Part shown: piece by piece, positions 44,961-54,047 of the stretch | Layout: the number at the start of each line of letters is the position of its first letter | Position numbering within the stretch: position 1 is the stretch's first letter | Assembly: GCA_903842065.1 (NCBI GenBank) | Contig: CAIMKZ010000090.1 | Coordinates: forward strand, 19,015 to 83,014 | Length of the DNA: 64,000 bases | From: an uncultured Acidobacteriaceae bacterium | GTDB taxonomy: Bacteria; Acidobacteriota; Terriglobia; Terriglobales; Acidobacteriaceae | Direction: 5' to 3' | The notes under the pieces: model-generated | The model's input: only the letters and a program-made list of their open reading frames with translations | What the model was told of the DNA's origin: nothing | The model's database searches: none | Program-made: the position numbers and the translations under genes

Positions 44961-45605
44961 ATGATTTTGAAGAGCCTGTTTTCCGGTATTCGCAGTGCAC
45001 TGATTGCGGCGGTGGTACTGGGGCTGGCGCTGGGTGTGGCGGCGCTGTCGGCCGCGGTTCACTTGCCTGTGGGGAGCATGATCGGCGGTCTCGCCGCGCA
45101 TCTCACTGGCCGCACGACGAGCTACAACGGCAGTTCGCCCGCGGTGGTTGAAAAGATCCGCCAGCTCTCGCGGCTGGAGACGGTGGAGTACTCGCTGGAC
45201 AAGATTGTCGAAGGCAGCAAGGTGAACCCCTACCTGCCGGACTTTCTGGTCGCAGACAAGCTGCTGCTGATTGCGCACGGCGAGGTGGTTGCCGGAATTG
45301 ACCTGAGCCAGCTCAAAGACGGCGACGTTCAGGTTAGCGGCGACTCGGTGCATGTGCGGCTGCCGGCGGCGATGATCTTGTCCACGCGCATCGACAACAC
45401 GCGGACGCGGGTCTACTCGCGCTCGACGGGGTTTCTGATTCCCACCGATCCCAACCTGGAGTCCCAGACGCGGCAGTACGCCGAACACGAGATCGGGCAG
45501 GCGGCATTGGACGACGGAATTTTGCAGAAGGCCGGCCTGAACGCCCGGGCCAGCGTGACCGCACTGCTTTACGGGCTGGGTTTCAAGTCCGTGGACGTGC
45601 AGTAA
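44961..45605 (+). CDS. DUF4230 family membrane-anchored protein
   Basis: 214 residues with an N-terminal transmembrane helix (ALIAAVVLGLALGVAALSAAVHL) and a soluble domain characteristic of DUF4230: LSRLETVEYSLDKIVEG, DKLLLIAHGEVVAGIDLSQLKDGDVQVSGDSVHVRLP, ILSTRIDNTRTRVYSRSTGFL, and a C-terminal helix AALDDGILQKAGLNARASVTALLYGLGF. No function is established for the family. The start has only a weak GGTGAG. No operon partner. Confidence 0.8.
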   Translation: MILKSLFSGIRSALIAAVVLGLALGVAALSAAVHLPVGSMIGGLAAHLTGRTTSYNGSSPAVVEKIRQLSRLETVEYSLDKIVEGSKVNPYLPDFLVADKLLLIAHGEVVAGIDLSQLKDGDVQVSGDSVHVRLPAAMILSTRIDNTRTRVYSRSTGFLIPTDPNLESQTRQYAEHEIGQAALDDGILQKAGLNARASVTALLYGLGFKSVDVQ

Positions 45606-46042
45606 GGCTGCCCTCTGCGGGCGCGCCAGCGGTTGCCTTCGTTACATCTCCTAGCATATTCGTTACAAATTGTTACTGGACTCGGTGCGGCGCGGCTCCT
45701 AAGATGATCTGCGAAACCAAAGTTCAGTTTCTCGATGTGTTCCATCGACAGGAGAGGGTTGCCAGCGCTCCAGGGGCCGGTCGTTGCGGCCGCTGGAGGC
45801 GGCAGCCAAAGCAGGAAGGCGCATAGAACTTCAAAAAAAAGTGCTTCCTAAAGCACAGCGCGTTCCGAGAGCCTGTGCCGGATGCCTGCGTGGCTCTGGC
45901 CGATCGCCGATCCCGCTTCGGGTGTGCAATGCGCCCCCGGAGCCAATCGAGTTTGCATGGATGCGCCGGGTGAGTCCAATTGCCCCCCGGTGATCGTCAA
46001 TGAACTGTAGATACCCGCAACTCAAGCGAGGAGAAGAGAAAT
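45606..46042. promoter_or_regulatory. Long leader/intergenic region before the first tannase-family gene
   Basis: About 440 bases. It holds a GC-rich imperfect hairpin around 45760-45800 (CCAGCG...CGCTGG), an A8 run at 45833-45840 followed by the small hairpin GTGCTT-CCT-AAAGCAC, and GAGGAGAAGAG before ATG 46043. The frame at 45784-45993 is probably chance. I compared it with known riboswitch cores (cobalamin, TPP, c-di-GMP, SAM) and saw no match. Confidence 0.35.
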
Positions 46043-47944
46043 ATGAACCGAGTTACAAGATTATTTAGTCTGCTGGCGGCCGGCGCGTTGTTTGCCGGTG
46101 TGGCGGCTCAGGCTGGAGCGGCCGACTACCAGAACCTGCCGGTGGTGAAGCCGGTCGTTTCGTGCGACCAGCTAGCCAAGGTGGAACTGGCACAGGCGGT
46201 GGGCAACAAGGTGACCATCAAGGCCGCCGAGGAGCGCGACACACCGAAGGGCAAGTACTGCAAGGTGACAGGCACAATTGCGCCGGCGGTTGGCTTTGAA
46301 GTGGACCTGCCGATGGACCACTGGACCCAGCGCTATGTTGAGGCCGGCTGCGGCGGCATGTGCGGCTCCATCAACGCCTCGATTGGAAACGCGGGAACCT
46401 GCGTGCCGGCGCTGAACGGCGAGTTCGCGGTGGCCAGCGACGACATGGGCCACTCCGGCGGCATGGGCCCGGGGGCCGGCCCCAGCGGCAGCTTCGGCGC
46501 CGATGCCGATGCGCGCATCGACTTTGCCTATCGCGCCAACCACGAGACCACGCTGGCGGCCAAGGCTCTGATCAAGAGCTACTACGGGCAGCCGCAGAAG
46601 TACGCGTACTTTGTGGGCTGCTCGGACGGCGGCCGCGAAGCCCTGATGGAAGCCGAGCGCTTCCCCGATGACTTTGACGGCATCTCGGCCGGCGCGCCGG
46701 TGCTGGGCATCAGCGTACACAACTCGTTCTTCCACGGCTGGGAGTCGGTGGTGAACAAGCGGGCCGACGGTTCTGCGATTCTTCTCAATGACCGGCTGGC
46801 CATCGTCCACGACGCAGTGATCGCGCATTGCCCCAATCTCTCGGGAGTCAAGGACGGTCTGCTGGTCGATCCTCTGGGCTGCAAGTTCGATCCCAAGTGG
46901 GTGCAGTGCGTGGCCGGGGCAACGGACACATCGAAGTGCCTGACGGCGGAAGAAGCAGCCGTGGCGGCGAAGTACTATGTTGGCCCCACCGACGCGCAGG
47001 GACACGCCTTCACGTTCAATGGCTACACGATCGGCTCTGAGCAGCAATGGAGACTGCCCACCAGCGCCACGCCTGCCACGAACGGTCAACCCGGCGGCGG
47101 CATGGCCGGCGGCAACATCAAGTACCTCTTTATGCCCAAGGTGATGACCGACGAGGAGTACAAGACCTGGGACTATACCGAGGACTGGTTCACCAAGATC
47201 AACGCTCTTGGAGCGCCGCTTTATAACGCAGGAAACACAAATCTGAAGCCGTTTGAATCGCACGGCGGCAAGCTGATCCTGTGGCACGGGCTGATCGACG
47301 AATCGATGCCCTACGCCACAACGATCGCCTTCTACCAGGGCGTGCACAAGCAACTGGGCTCCCAGGTGACCGACGCGTTCATGCGCCTGTTCCTGCTGCC
47401 CGGCGTCGGCCATTGCGGCGGCGGCCCGGGCTTCCCGCAGATCGATAGCCTTACCCCGCTGATGGCCTGGACGGAGACGAAGCAGGCTCCGACGGTGCTT
47501 GTGGCTGGCAGGACGGCTGGCGGTCAGCGTGGACCGGGCGGACCCGCTCCTGTACCAATTCAGGCGGGTGGACCGGGCGCGCCGGGTGGCGCGATGCAGG
47601 CTGGTGGTCCCGGTGGACAGGCTGGCCCTGGTGGCCCCGGTGCGCCGGGTGCGCCTGCTGGCGCTCCGCCGGCTGGTGCGCAGGGTGGCGGAAGGCCGCC
47701 GTCGATGCCGTATGCAACGCCGGCGCAGCCGACTATTGCCACGCGTCCGATCTATGCGTATCCGATGGTTGCCAAGTACAAGGGCACCGGCGACCCGAAC
47801 GATGCGGCTAACTACGAGCCGGTGAGGGTGCCTGAAACACTGCCGATCGTCTTCAACACGGAAGAGAACAAGATCATCGGACCCGACAACCAGAAGTTCT
47901 ACCACGCCGAAAACGGCATGGTTGTCGAAGACAAGAAGAAGTAG
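46043..47944 (+). CDS. Secreted tannase/feruloyl esterase family protein
   Basis: 633 residues with a signal peptide (LAAGALFAGVAAQAGA). Alpha/beta-hydrolase of the tannase family, which cleaves ester bonds of plant phenolics or related aromatics outside the cytoplasm. Nucleophile Ser194 in VGCSDGGREALM, Asp419 in LWHGLIDESMP and His457 in GVGHCGGGPGF give the triad, and the Cys next to Ser and His form the family's CS-D-HC arrangement. Residues about 494-550 are an unusual Gly/Pro/Ala-rich, collagen-like insert (GPGGPGAPGAPAGAPPAG). It is followed by a hairpin and then a paralogue, which suggests a shared degradative role. Confidence 0.88.
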   Translation: MNRVTRLFSLLAAGALFAGVAAQAGAADYQNLPVVKPVVSCDQLAKVELAQAVGNKVTIKAAEERDTPKGKYCKVTGTIAPAVGFEVDLPMDHWTQRYVEAGCGGMCGSINASIGNAGTCVPALNGEFAVASDDMGHSGGMGPGAGPSGSFGADADARIDFAYRANHETTLAAKALIKSYYGQPQKYAYFVGCSDGGREALMEAERFPDDFDGISAGAPVLGISVHNSFFHGWESVVNKRADGSAILLNDRLAIVHDAVIAHCPNLSGVKDGLLVDPLGCKFDPKWVQCVAGATDTSKCLTAEEAAVAAKYYVGPTDAQGHAFTFNGYTIGSEQQWRLPTSATPATNGQPGGGMAGGNIKYLFMPKVMTDEEYKTWDYTEDWFTKINALGAPLYNAGNTNLKPFESHGGKLILWHGLIDESMPYATTIAFYQGVHKQLGSQVTDAFMRLFLLPGVGHCGGGPGFPQIDSLTPLMAWTETKQAPTVLVAGRTAGGQRGPGGPAPVPIQAGGPGAPGGAMQAGGPGGQAGPGGPGAPGAPAGAPPAGAQGGGRPPSMPYATPAQPTIATRPIYAYPMVAKYKGTGDPNDAANYEPVRVPETLPIVFNTEENKIIGPDNQKFYHAENGMVVEDKKK

Positions 47945-47978
47945 TCAGAACGCGACTTGAATTGGAACAGCACAATTG

Positions 47979-48016
47979 AGCCCCGGCCGGTCCCAAGCCA
48001 GACCGGGGCTTTTAAC
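47979..48016 (+). terminator. Terminator/attenuator between the two tannase-family genes
   Basis: AGCCCCGG (47979-47986) pairs with CCGGGGCT (48003-48010), followed by TTTAACTT. The downstream gene starts 33 nt later, so partial read-through is possible. Confidence 0.65.
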
Positions 48017-48048
48017 TTGCATCCGCAAAGACCCAGGAGAGAAAAATA

Positions 48049-49716
48049 ATGTACTCACAGACGGTATCGCGCGTGTTTGGATGGATGACGAAGTCGGCCA
48101 GGCCGGCAGCGGGATTCTGCTGTCTGGCGCTGCTGTGCGCGGCGGCTCATGCCGGGGCGCAGGCTGCCACAAACTCATCCTGCGAGGAGTTGGCCAAGCT
48201 TACCCTGCCCAATACCACTATCACCATGGCGCAGGTGGTACAGCCCGGCGAGTTCAAGATGCCGGCGCAGCAGGGAATGGGCGGGCCGCCTCCGGGCGCT
48301 CAGGCTGGCCCCGGTGGTCCGGGCGGACCGGGTGGACAGGCTCGTCCCGGCGGTGCAGCGCCTCTGGCTGGCGCCGTGGGAGCGCCGCCTCCCGCGCCCG
48401 CAACCAGCAACATGCCGGCCTTCTGCCGCGTAGCTGCCACCATCAAGCCATCGAGCGATTCGAATATCAAGATGGAAGTCTGGCTGCCCGTCTCGGGCTG
48501 GAACGGCAAGTTCTACGCCGTGGGCAATGGCGGATTTGCCGGCTCGATCCAATATCGCGGCATGGTGGAGGGCCTGAAGGCCAACTACGTTACGGCCAGC
48601 ACCGACACCGGCCACGACGTGCCGAATGGATCGTTCATTCCCGGCCATCCGGAGAAGTTTATCGACTACGGCTATCGCGCCGATCATGAGATGACGCTGA
48701 GGGCAAAGGAGATTATCAAGGCCTATCTGAAGAGCGATCCGAAGCTTTCGTATTGGATCGGTTGCTCGCTGGGCGGCATGGAAGCGCTGGTCGAAGCGGA
48801 TCGCTATCCGGCCGACTACGACGGCATCGTCGCCGGTGCGCCGATGAATCCGATGTCGATGTTCAACCTGGTGCAGATCTGGCCGGCGTGGCTGTCGCTC
48901 AAGTTCCCCGAGGGCGTGATTCCGAACGAGAAGTTCGCCGTAATGCACGAAAACATTCTGAAGGCCTGCGCGACGCCGATCGGGCAGAAGCAGGGCTTTG
49001 TCGAAGATCCAGGAAGCTGCAAGTGGAAGCCTGAGTCGATGCTGTGCAAAAACGGCGACGCTCCGGACTGCCTGACCGCGGCGCAGGTGGAGATGGCGCG
49101 CAAGATTTACGAGGGCCCGGTGAATCCGCGCACCGGCGAACACATCTTCCCCGGCATTCCGCTGGGCTTTGAGAGCGACTACGCGCGCAGCGGCATGTCG
49201 CACATCATCACGGTGGCCACCGATCTGTATAAGTTCGCCGTCTACCAGGATCCGAACTGGGACTGGAAGACGATGGACTTTGAGAAGGACATTACCAAAG
49301 CGCGGGAGGTTGTTGATCCGGTGATGAAGGCCGGCTCGAACCTCAAGCCCTTCCTCGATCGGGGCGGCAAGCTGCTGATGTACGGCGGCTGGGCCGAGCA
49401 GCGCAACGGAATCGAACTTGGCCAGTACTACGACAACGTGCTCAAGAGCGATCCCGGCAAGCAGGACCAGGTGCGGTTGTTCGTGGTCCCCGGCATGGGC
49501 CACTGTGGCGGCGGCAGCGGACCGAACGAGTTCGACAAGCTCATCGCGCTCGACAACTGGATGACGACCAACAAGGCTCCCGATCAGATCGTCGTGTCGA
49601 AGACGGCGAACGGGCAGGTAGTGCGTACTCGGCCCACCTGCGCGTGGCCGGCCGTGGCAACCTACAAGGGCTCGGGCAGCGAGGAAGAGGCTTCGAGCTA
49701 CGTCTGCAAGAAGTAA
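48049..49716 (+). CDS. Secreted tannase/feruloyl esterase family protein, divergent triad
   Basis: 555 residues with an N-terminal signal region (CCLALLCAAAHAGAQA). Same family as the upstream gene but distinct. Ser240 is in IGCSLGGMEAL and His485 in GMGHCGGGSG, both with the partner Cys. The acidic residue position reads YGGWAEQRN, with Glu450 where relatives usually have Asp. A Gly/Pro-rich segment (GPGGPGGPGGQARPGG) is present at about residues 77-120, near the N-terminus rather than the C-terminus as in the neighbour. ATG 48049 is preceded by GGAGAG. A strong terminator follows. Confidence 0.87.
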   Translation: MYSQTVSRVFGWMTKSARPAAGFCCLALLCAAAHAGAQAATNSSCEELAKLTLPNTTITMAQVVQPGEFKMPAQQGMGGPPPGAQAGPGGPGGPGGQARPGGAAPLAGAVGAPPPAPATSNMPAFCRVAATIKPSSDSNIKMEVWLPVSGWNGKFYAVGNGGFAGSIQYRGMVEGLKANYVTASTDTGHDVPNGSFIPGHPEKFIDYGYRADHEMTLRAKEIIKAYLKSDPKLSYWIGCSLGGMEALVEADRYPADYDGIVAGAPMNPMSMFNLVQIWPAWLSLKFPEGVIPNEKFAVMHENILKACATPIGQKQGFVEDPGSCKWKPESMLCKNGDAPDCLTAAQVEMARKIYEGPVNPRTGEHIFPGIPLGFESDYARSGMSHIITVATDLYKFAVYQDPNWDWKTMDFEKDITKAREVVDPVMKAGSNLKPFLDRGGKLLMYGGWAEQRNGIELGQYYDNVLKSDPGKQDQVRLFVVPGMGHCGGGSGPNEFDKLIALDNWMTTNKAPDQIVVSKTANGQVVRTRPTCAWPAVATYKGSGSEEEASSYVCKK

Positions 49717-49734
49717 TTTCGTGCTTCAACAGCA

Positions 49735-49776
49735 AAGCGGCGGACCGGGACTGCACCCGGTCCGCCGCTTGTCTTT
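49735..49776 (+). terminator. Strong terminator after the second tannase-family gene
   Basis: Perfect 15-bp stem (49735-49749 with 49756-49770), 6-nt loop, followed by GTCTTTTT. Confidence 0.93.
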
Positions 49777-49864
49777 TTCGTGCCTCTACCCGGAGTGCTG
49801 CTCCTCGTTCGCGTTCTACATCCACTCCACCATCTTGAAGTAGAGCGCCGTCTATACTTGAAAC

Positions 49865-50647
49865 ATGCTGCCTTACCTTCACCTCTTCCACATCAACATC
49901 CCCACCTTTGGCCTGCTGCTCTGGCTGGCCGCTGTCGCGGCGGCGATCCTTGTGGACCGCGGCTTCAAGCGCGCTTGCATCGAAGCAGACGCCGTAGGAA
50001 TTGTGGCTGTGGCCGTGGTTGCGGGCGTTGTGGGCGCCAAGCTCTGGCACGTGCTCGACACGCCGGCCGAGTTCCGTATGCTGGGCTGGAAGGTGCTTTG
50101 GGATACGGCTGGATTCGCATGGTACGGCGGTCTGCTCTTCGGTATCGTGGCGCTCGTGGCTCAGGGCTGGTGGGCAAAGATCGGCGCGCTGCGCACCCTC
50201 GATCTGGCCGCGCCGGGAGCGGCTGTGGGCTACGGAATCGGCCGCATCGGCTGCCTGCTCTCCGGCGACGGCTGCTACGGTATCCCGACGAAACTGCCCT
50301 GGGGCATGAGCTTCCCGAACGGCCTGGAGCCAATTTACGAGCCGGTTCACCCCACGCCGCTCTATGAGTTTCTGGCTGCGCTCTTAATCGGCTGGTTGCT
50401 ATGGCGCAGGGCTGGCAAGCCCCACGCGACCGGCATGATCCTTGGCCACTACCTCGTGCTGACCGGCATTGCGCGGTTCCTGGTTGAGTTCATCCGCCGC
50501 AACCCGAAGGTGATCTTTGGTCTCTCAAACGCGCAGCTGGCCAGCCTGGGTGCTGCGGTTGTGGGTGTTGCGCTGATTTTGTGGTCGGCAAAGCGGCCGG
50601 TAGAGCAGATCGCCGCCGAAGAAGCGGCGCCAGAACCCACGGCCTGA
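49865..50647 (+). CDS. lgt: Prolipoprotein diacylglyceryl transferase
   Basis: Inner-membrane enzyme that transfers diacylglycerol from phosphatidylglycerol to the lipobox Cys of prolipoproteins. 260 residues with about seven transmembrane helices. The signature GYGIGRIGCLLSGDGCYG includes the essential Arg of the Lgt motif, HPTPLYE is present, and GRFL-like ARFLVEFIRRN lies near the C-terminus. ATG 49865 starts MLPYLHLFHINIPTFGL, typical of the family. Monocistronic. Confidence 0.95.
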   Translation: MLPYLHLFHINIPTFGLLLWLAAVAAAILVDRGFKRACIEADAVGIVAVAVVAGVVGAKLWHVLDTPAEFRMLGWKVLWDTAGFAWYGGLLFGIVALVAQGWWAKIGALRTLDLAAPGAAVGYGIGRIGCLLSGDGCYGIPTKLPWGMSFPNGLEPIYEPVHPTPLYEFLAALLIGWLLWRRAGKPHATGMILGHYLVLTGIARFLVEFIRRNPKVIFGLSNAQLASLGAAVVGVALILWSAKRPVEQIAAEEAAPEPTA

Positions 50648-50690
50648 AACCACCCCCGAACACCTGTCTTTCTTGATCGACCACTGGATG

Positions 50691-50731
50691 TGGGTGCCCC
50701 AGGTCTTCCGCTGTGGCGGATGAGACCTGGG
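50691..50731. repeat. Hairpin repeat copy E (inverted orientation)
   Basis: GGGTGCCCCAGGTC begins the element and GACCTGGG (50724-50731) closes it. On the minus strand it reads CCCAGGTC...GACCTGGGGCACCC, the family architecture. A second small stem (TTCCGC/GCGGA) is present in the loop. Confidence 0.65.
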
Positions 50732-50823
50732 ATTGATCGTTCCTCAATCGATTCAAAATCAATCCCGTTCATCTCCGCTCCCTTCTGTCCATTACACTGA
50801 TTTCAGTCGCCTGGAGTTTCCCC

Positions 50824-52917
50824 TTGCCAGTCATGCGCCGATTCGCCGCCATTCTCGCCTGCCTATTTGCACTTGCCTTAGCGCGTCCGGCCGCAGCCGA
50901 CAGCTCGGCTGACGTCGAGCACCTGCATGTGCAGCTGGTCGCGGACAGAGCTGTGTTCCTACCCGGCGATATGGGCGGCATCGGCCTCTACTTCAAACTG
51001 GAGAACGGCTGGCACGTCTACTGGCAGAACGCCGGCGACTCCGGCGAGCCACCGCACATCAAGTGGACCCTGCCCAAGGGCATCACTGTAGGGCCGATGC
51101 AGTTCCCGCCGCCCACGCGGCTGCCCCTTGGCCCGCTCATGGACTTTGGCTACGAGAAGGAAGTGCTCTTTCCCATGAGCGCTTCCGTCGATCAGACCGC
51201 GAGTCGCGATACCGCCGTTCTTCATGCCAAGGTGGATTGGCTGGTCTGCCGCGAAGTTTGCATCCCTGGCAAGGCGGATCTGGATTTGAACTTGTTGGTC
51301 TCCGACCAGCCGGTGAAGGACGCCATCGCCAACTCCGGCGCAGATATCTACAAGCGACTTGCTGGCAACTTGCCTCAGCCGCTGCCCGCAATCGCGAAGG
51401 CAGTCTTTCAAGTAACCGCTACAGGTTTCCGCCTCGCTGTTGAAACCGGACAGCGCGAGAGCACGGCGGTCTTCTTCCCCGCCGAGCAGTCGATCATCGA
51501 CAACCCAACGCCGCAGACGCCTGCGCCCACGGCGAAGGGCGTCGTTCTTGAACTCAAGAAGGACCCGTATCTCACCGCAAACCCCGAGCAGTTGAAGGGC
51601 GTCATCGAACTCGCGAGTGGGCGCAACTATGAGATTGCCGCTGTTGCAGGTACGGTCGCCGCACCGCCGCCGGTTGCACTTCCTTTCGAGTTCGGATCGC
51701 TGATGCGCATCTCTGCTCTGGCCTTCCTCGGCGGACTGCTGCTCAACCTGATGCCGTGCGTCTTTCCAGTGCTGTTTCTGAAGGGCCTGGCGCTGGTGCA
51801 GTCGGGCCATAAGGATCGGCACAAGATCCGCGCCCACGGGTTCGTCTACACGCTCGGCATTCTGGTCTCGTTCTGGATTCTGGTTGGCGCGCTGCTTGGA
51901 TTGCGCGCGGCCGGCTCAACGCTCGGCTGGGGATTCCAGTTCCAGTCGCCTGTGTTTCTGGCATTGATGGCTGGGCTGTTGTTCTTCCTCGGGCTTTCGC
52001 TGGCCGGGCAGTTTGAGATCGGGCTGACGCTGACCGGTGCGGGCAGTTCGCTTGCCGCCAAACAAGGCCACGCGGGCAGCTTCTTTACCGGAGTGTTGGC
52101 GGTGGTTGTTGCCACGCCCTGCACTGCGCCGTTCATGGGCGCGGCTGTGGGCTATGCGCTGGCTCAACCGGCTGCGGTGACGTTTGCGGTGTTTACTGCG
52201 CTTGCACTCGGACTTGCCGCGCCGTATGTTGCGTTGACTTTGCAGCCCGCATGGACGCGCTGGCTGCCGAAGCCCGGCGCGTGGATGGAAGTTCTGCGGC
52301 AGGCAGTCTCAGTGCCGATCTTCGCCACCGTGATCTGGTTGGCTTGGGTGCTTGCCGGAGGCTACGGAGCTACGGCGCTGGCCGCGCTGCTGGCCCTCTT
52401 CCTGCTGCTGGCTATCGCCGGATGGTTTCTGGGCCGCTGGCCTGCGAAGCGCTGGTCCACCATCGTGGCGCTGGTGCTGATCGTGGCAGCGATCGCGCTG
52501 GCCGTCTACGAGCGCCAGCTTGCAGCCGAGTCCGCGCCGTCTACATCGGCTTCGACGGCCTCAGCCGGCTGGCAGCCGTGGTCTGCGAGCGAGGTGCAGA
52601 GCGCGGTAGCTTCGGGTCGGCCGGTCTTTGTTGACTTCACCGCCGCATGGTGCCTGAGCTGCCAGGTGAACGAGCGCGTGGCGCTCTCCAAGCCCGAGGT
52701 CATGCAGGCCTTTGCCGCACACAACGTCTTGCTGCTCAAGGCTGACTGGACGCGCGAAGATCCGGCCATTACCGAGTTTCTGACCGCGCTCGGCCGCAGC
52801 GGAGTGCCGGTTTACGCGCTCTACGCGCCGAGCCAATCTGAGCCGCAGTTGTTGCCGCAGGTGCTTACTCCGGGCATCGTGACCGATGCGCTGGCCGCGC
52901 TGCCCACTACGTACTGA
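50824..52917 (+). CDS. dsbD: DsbD-like thiol:disulfide interchange protein
   Basis: 697-residue electron conduit that carries reducing power from cytoplasmic thioredoxin to the periplasm. The periplasmic N-terminal domain has Cys142/Cys146 (VCREVCIPG). About eight transmembrane helices carry Cys312 (NLMPCVFPV) and Cys433 (ATPCTAPF). The C-terminal thioredoxin domain has C610-LS-C613 (TAAWCLSCQVNE). This is the three-part DsbD/ScsB layout, and the N-terminal domain resembles the ScsB-like class more than E. coli DsbD-alpha. The start is either TTG 50824 or ATG 50833 (MRRFAAILACLF); the second makes a better signal peptide. The downstream acyltransferase gene is 20 nt away. Confidence 0.9.
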   Translation: MPVMRRFAAILACLFALALARPAAADSSADVEHLHVQLVADRAVFLPGDMGGIGLYFKLENGWHVYWQNAGDSGEPPHIKWTLPKGITVGPMQFPPPTRLPLGPLMDFGYEKEVLFPMSASVDQTASRDTAVLHAKVDWLVCREVCIPGKADLDLNLLVSDQPVKDAIANSGADIYKRLAGNLPQPLPAIAKAVFQVTATGFRLAVETGQRESTAVFFPAEQSIIDNPTPQTPAPTAKGVVLELKKDPYLTANPEQLKGVIELASGRNYEIAAVAGTVAAPPPVALPFEFGSLMRISALAFLGGLLLNLMPCVFPVLFLKGLALVQSGHKDRHKIRAHGFVYTLGILVSFWILVGALLGLRAAGSTLGWGFQFQSPVFLALMAGLLFFLGLSLAGQFEIGLTLTGAGSSLAAKQGHAGSFFTGVLAVVVATPCTAPFMGAAVGYALAQPAAVTFAVFTALALGLAAPYVALTLQPAWTRWLPKPGAWMEVLRQAVSVPIFATVIWLAWVLAGGYGATALAALLALFLLLAIAGWFLGRWPAKRWSTIVALVLIVAAIALAVYERQLAAESAPSTSASTASAGWQPWSASEVQSAVASGRPVFVDFTAAWCLSCQVNERVALSKPEVMQAFAAHNVLLLKADWTREDPAITEFLTALGRSGVPVYALYAPSQSEPQLLPQVLTPGIVTDALAALPTTY

Positions 52918-52937
52918 GACGCAAAGGGCGACACCGC

Positions 52938-54023
52938 ATGAGCAAGACGATCTCGCGAACCACTTCGATCTACCTCGATCTGCTGCGCGCGGCGTCGGCT
53001 GTGCTGGTGTTCTCGATCCACATTCGTAACTTCCTGCTGCCTGAGCTGCGCTACGCAATGTACGGCAGCGAGGCTGTGGCGGTCTTCTTCGTGCTGTCGG
53101 GTTACGTGATTGGCTTTACGATCGAGAACAAGCACACTGATCTGAGGTCGTTTCTGGCGGCGCGAATCTCGCGGATTTATCCTGTGGCGATTCTGGCCAT
53201 TCTGGTTACGTGGATAGTAGATACGATCGGCTGGAGCGCGAACCCGCAGCATTATCTGGGTTTGGCGACGCACTTCTTTGCGCGATCGTCGCACGGTTTT
53301 GGCGCGCTGGCGTTTTTGCAGAGTTTCACTTTCACCAATCAGATTTGGTTCAGCCATGCCGTGTGGGGAAGCGGCGAGCCGTACTGGGCGCTGGGTTTCG
53401 AGGTTCCGTACTACTTTGCTGCGGCTCTGCTGGTGCATCTGAAGGGTGGCGCGCGCTGGTTCTGGATCGCGGTGTGGTGCCTGATTTGCGGGCCGGTTCT
53501 GGCGATGTTCCTGCCGCTGTGGCTGTTTGGAGCGGTGTGCCAGAGGCTGGTTTCGCGGGATCTCGCGCGCTCCGGATGGATTGCTCTGGCGACTTTCGTG
53601 GCGGCTTGCTGGCTGCTGGTGAGGCTGGTGAAGTCGGGCGCGATCAATCCGGTTTCGGCCATCTACCTGAACCCGACGCCGCTGATTGCGTGGCATAACT
53701 TCCTATATTTCAGCATGATAGGAGTTTGCGCGGGGCTGAGCGTGGTGGCGGTGGACAGGGTGTGCGGGACCAGGAACCTGTGCCCGGTGTGGGTGGAGAA
53801 GGCGATCCGCTGGGTTGCGGGCGGGAGTTTTACGCTGTATCTCGTACACCAGCCGCTGGCGATGCTGGCTTCGGTCTTCGTCCGGGTTGGGCGGGACGGG
53901 CTCGCAAGCCGGGCGCTGGGGGCGGCGGCGGTGTTCGCGGTGGCGATGGCTCTGGCCGAGGTTGCCGAGCGGCGGCGGAATCTGTACGCGCCGGTGATCG
54001 AGCGGTGGCTAAATAAAACCTAG
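52938..54023 (+). CDS. Acyltransferase family 3 (OafA/YrhL-like) membrane protein
   Basis: 361 residues with ~10 transmembrane helices. N-terminal YLDLLRAASAVLVFSIHIRNF contains the R-x10-H pattern of acyltransferase-3 proteins, which O-acylate sugars or antibiotics. FFVLSGYVIGF and ISRIYPVAILAIL are further family landmarks. The acceptor is unknown. The gene follows the DsbD-like gene by 20 nt, probably in one transcript. Its TAG stop is the first triplet of a TAGCTT tandem repeat, so the C-terminus (WLNKT) may have been reshaped by the repeat. Confidence 0.87.
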   Translation: MSKTISRTTSIYLDLLRAASAVLVFSIHIRNFLLPELRYAMYGSEAVAVFFVLSGYVIGFTIENKHTDLRSFLAARISRIYPVAILAILVTWIVDTIGWSANPQHYLGLATHFFARSSHGFGALAFLQSFTFTNQIWFSHAVWGSGEPYWALGFEVPYYFAAALLVHLKGGARWFWIAVWCLICGPVLAMFLPLWLFGAVCQRLVSRDLARSGWIALATFVAACWLLVRLVKSGAINPVSAIYLNPTPLIAWHNFLYFSMIGVCAGLSVVAVDRVCGTRNLCPVWVEKAIRWVAGGSFTLYLVHQPLAMLASVFVRVGRDGLASRALGAAAVFAVAMALAEVAERRRNLYAPVIERWLNKT

Positions 54024-54047
54024 CTTTTAGCTTCTAGCTGCTAGCTC
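54021..54047. repeat. TAGCTTC tandem repeat at the acyltransferase stop
   Basis: Reads TAGCTTTTAGCTTCTAGCTG, then CTAGCTC. The first TAG is the stop codon of the acyltransferase gene. Same family as 27790 and 27951. Confidence 0.6.

Noticed and set aside
45784..45993. 69-codon frame in the tannase leader
   Set aside because: Arg/Ala/Pro-rich, poor start context, no recognisable fold.
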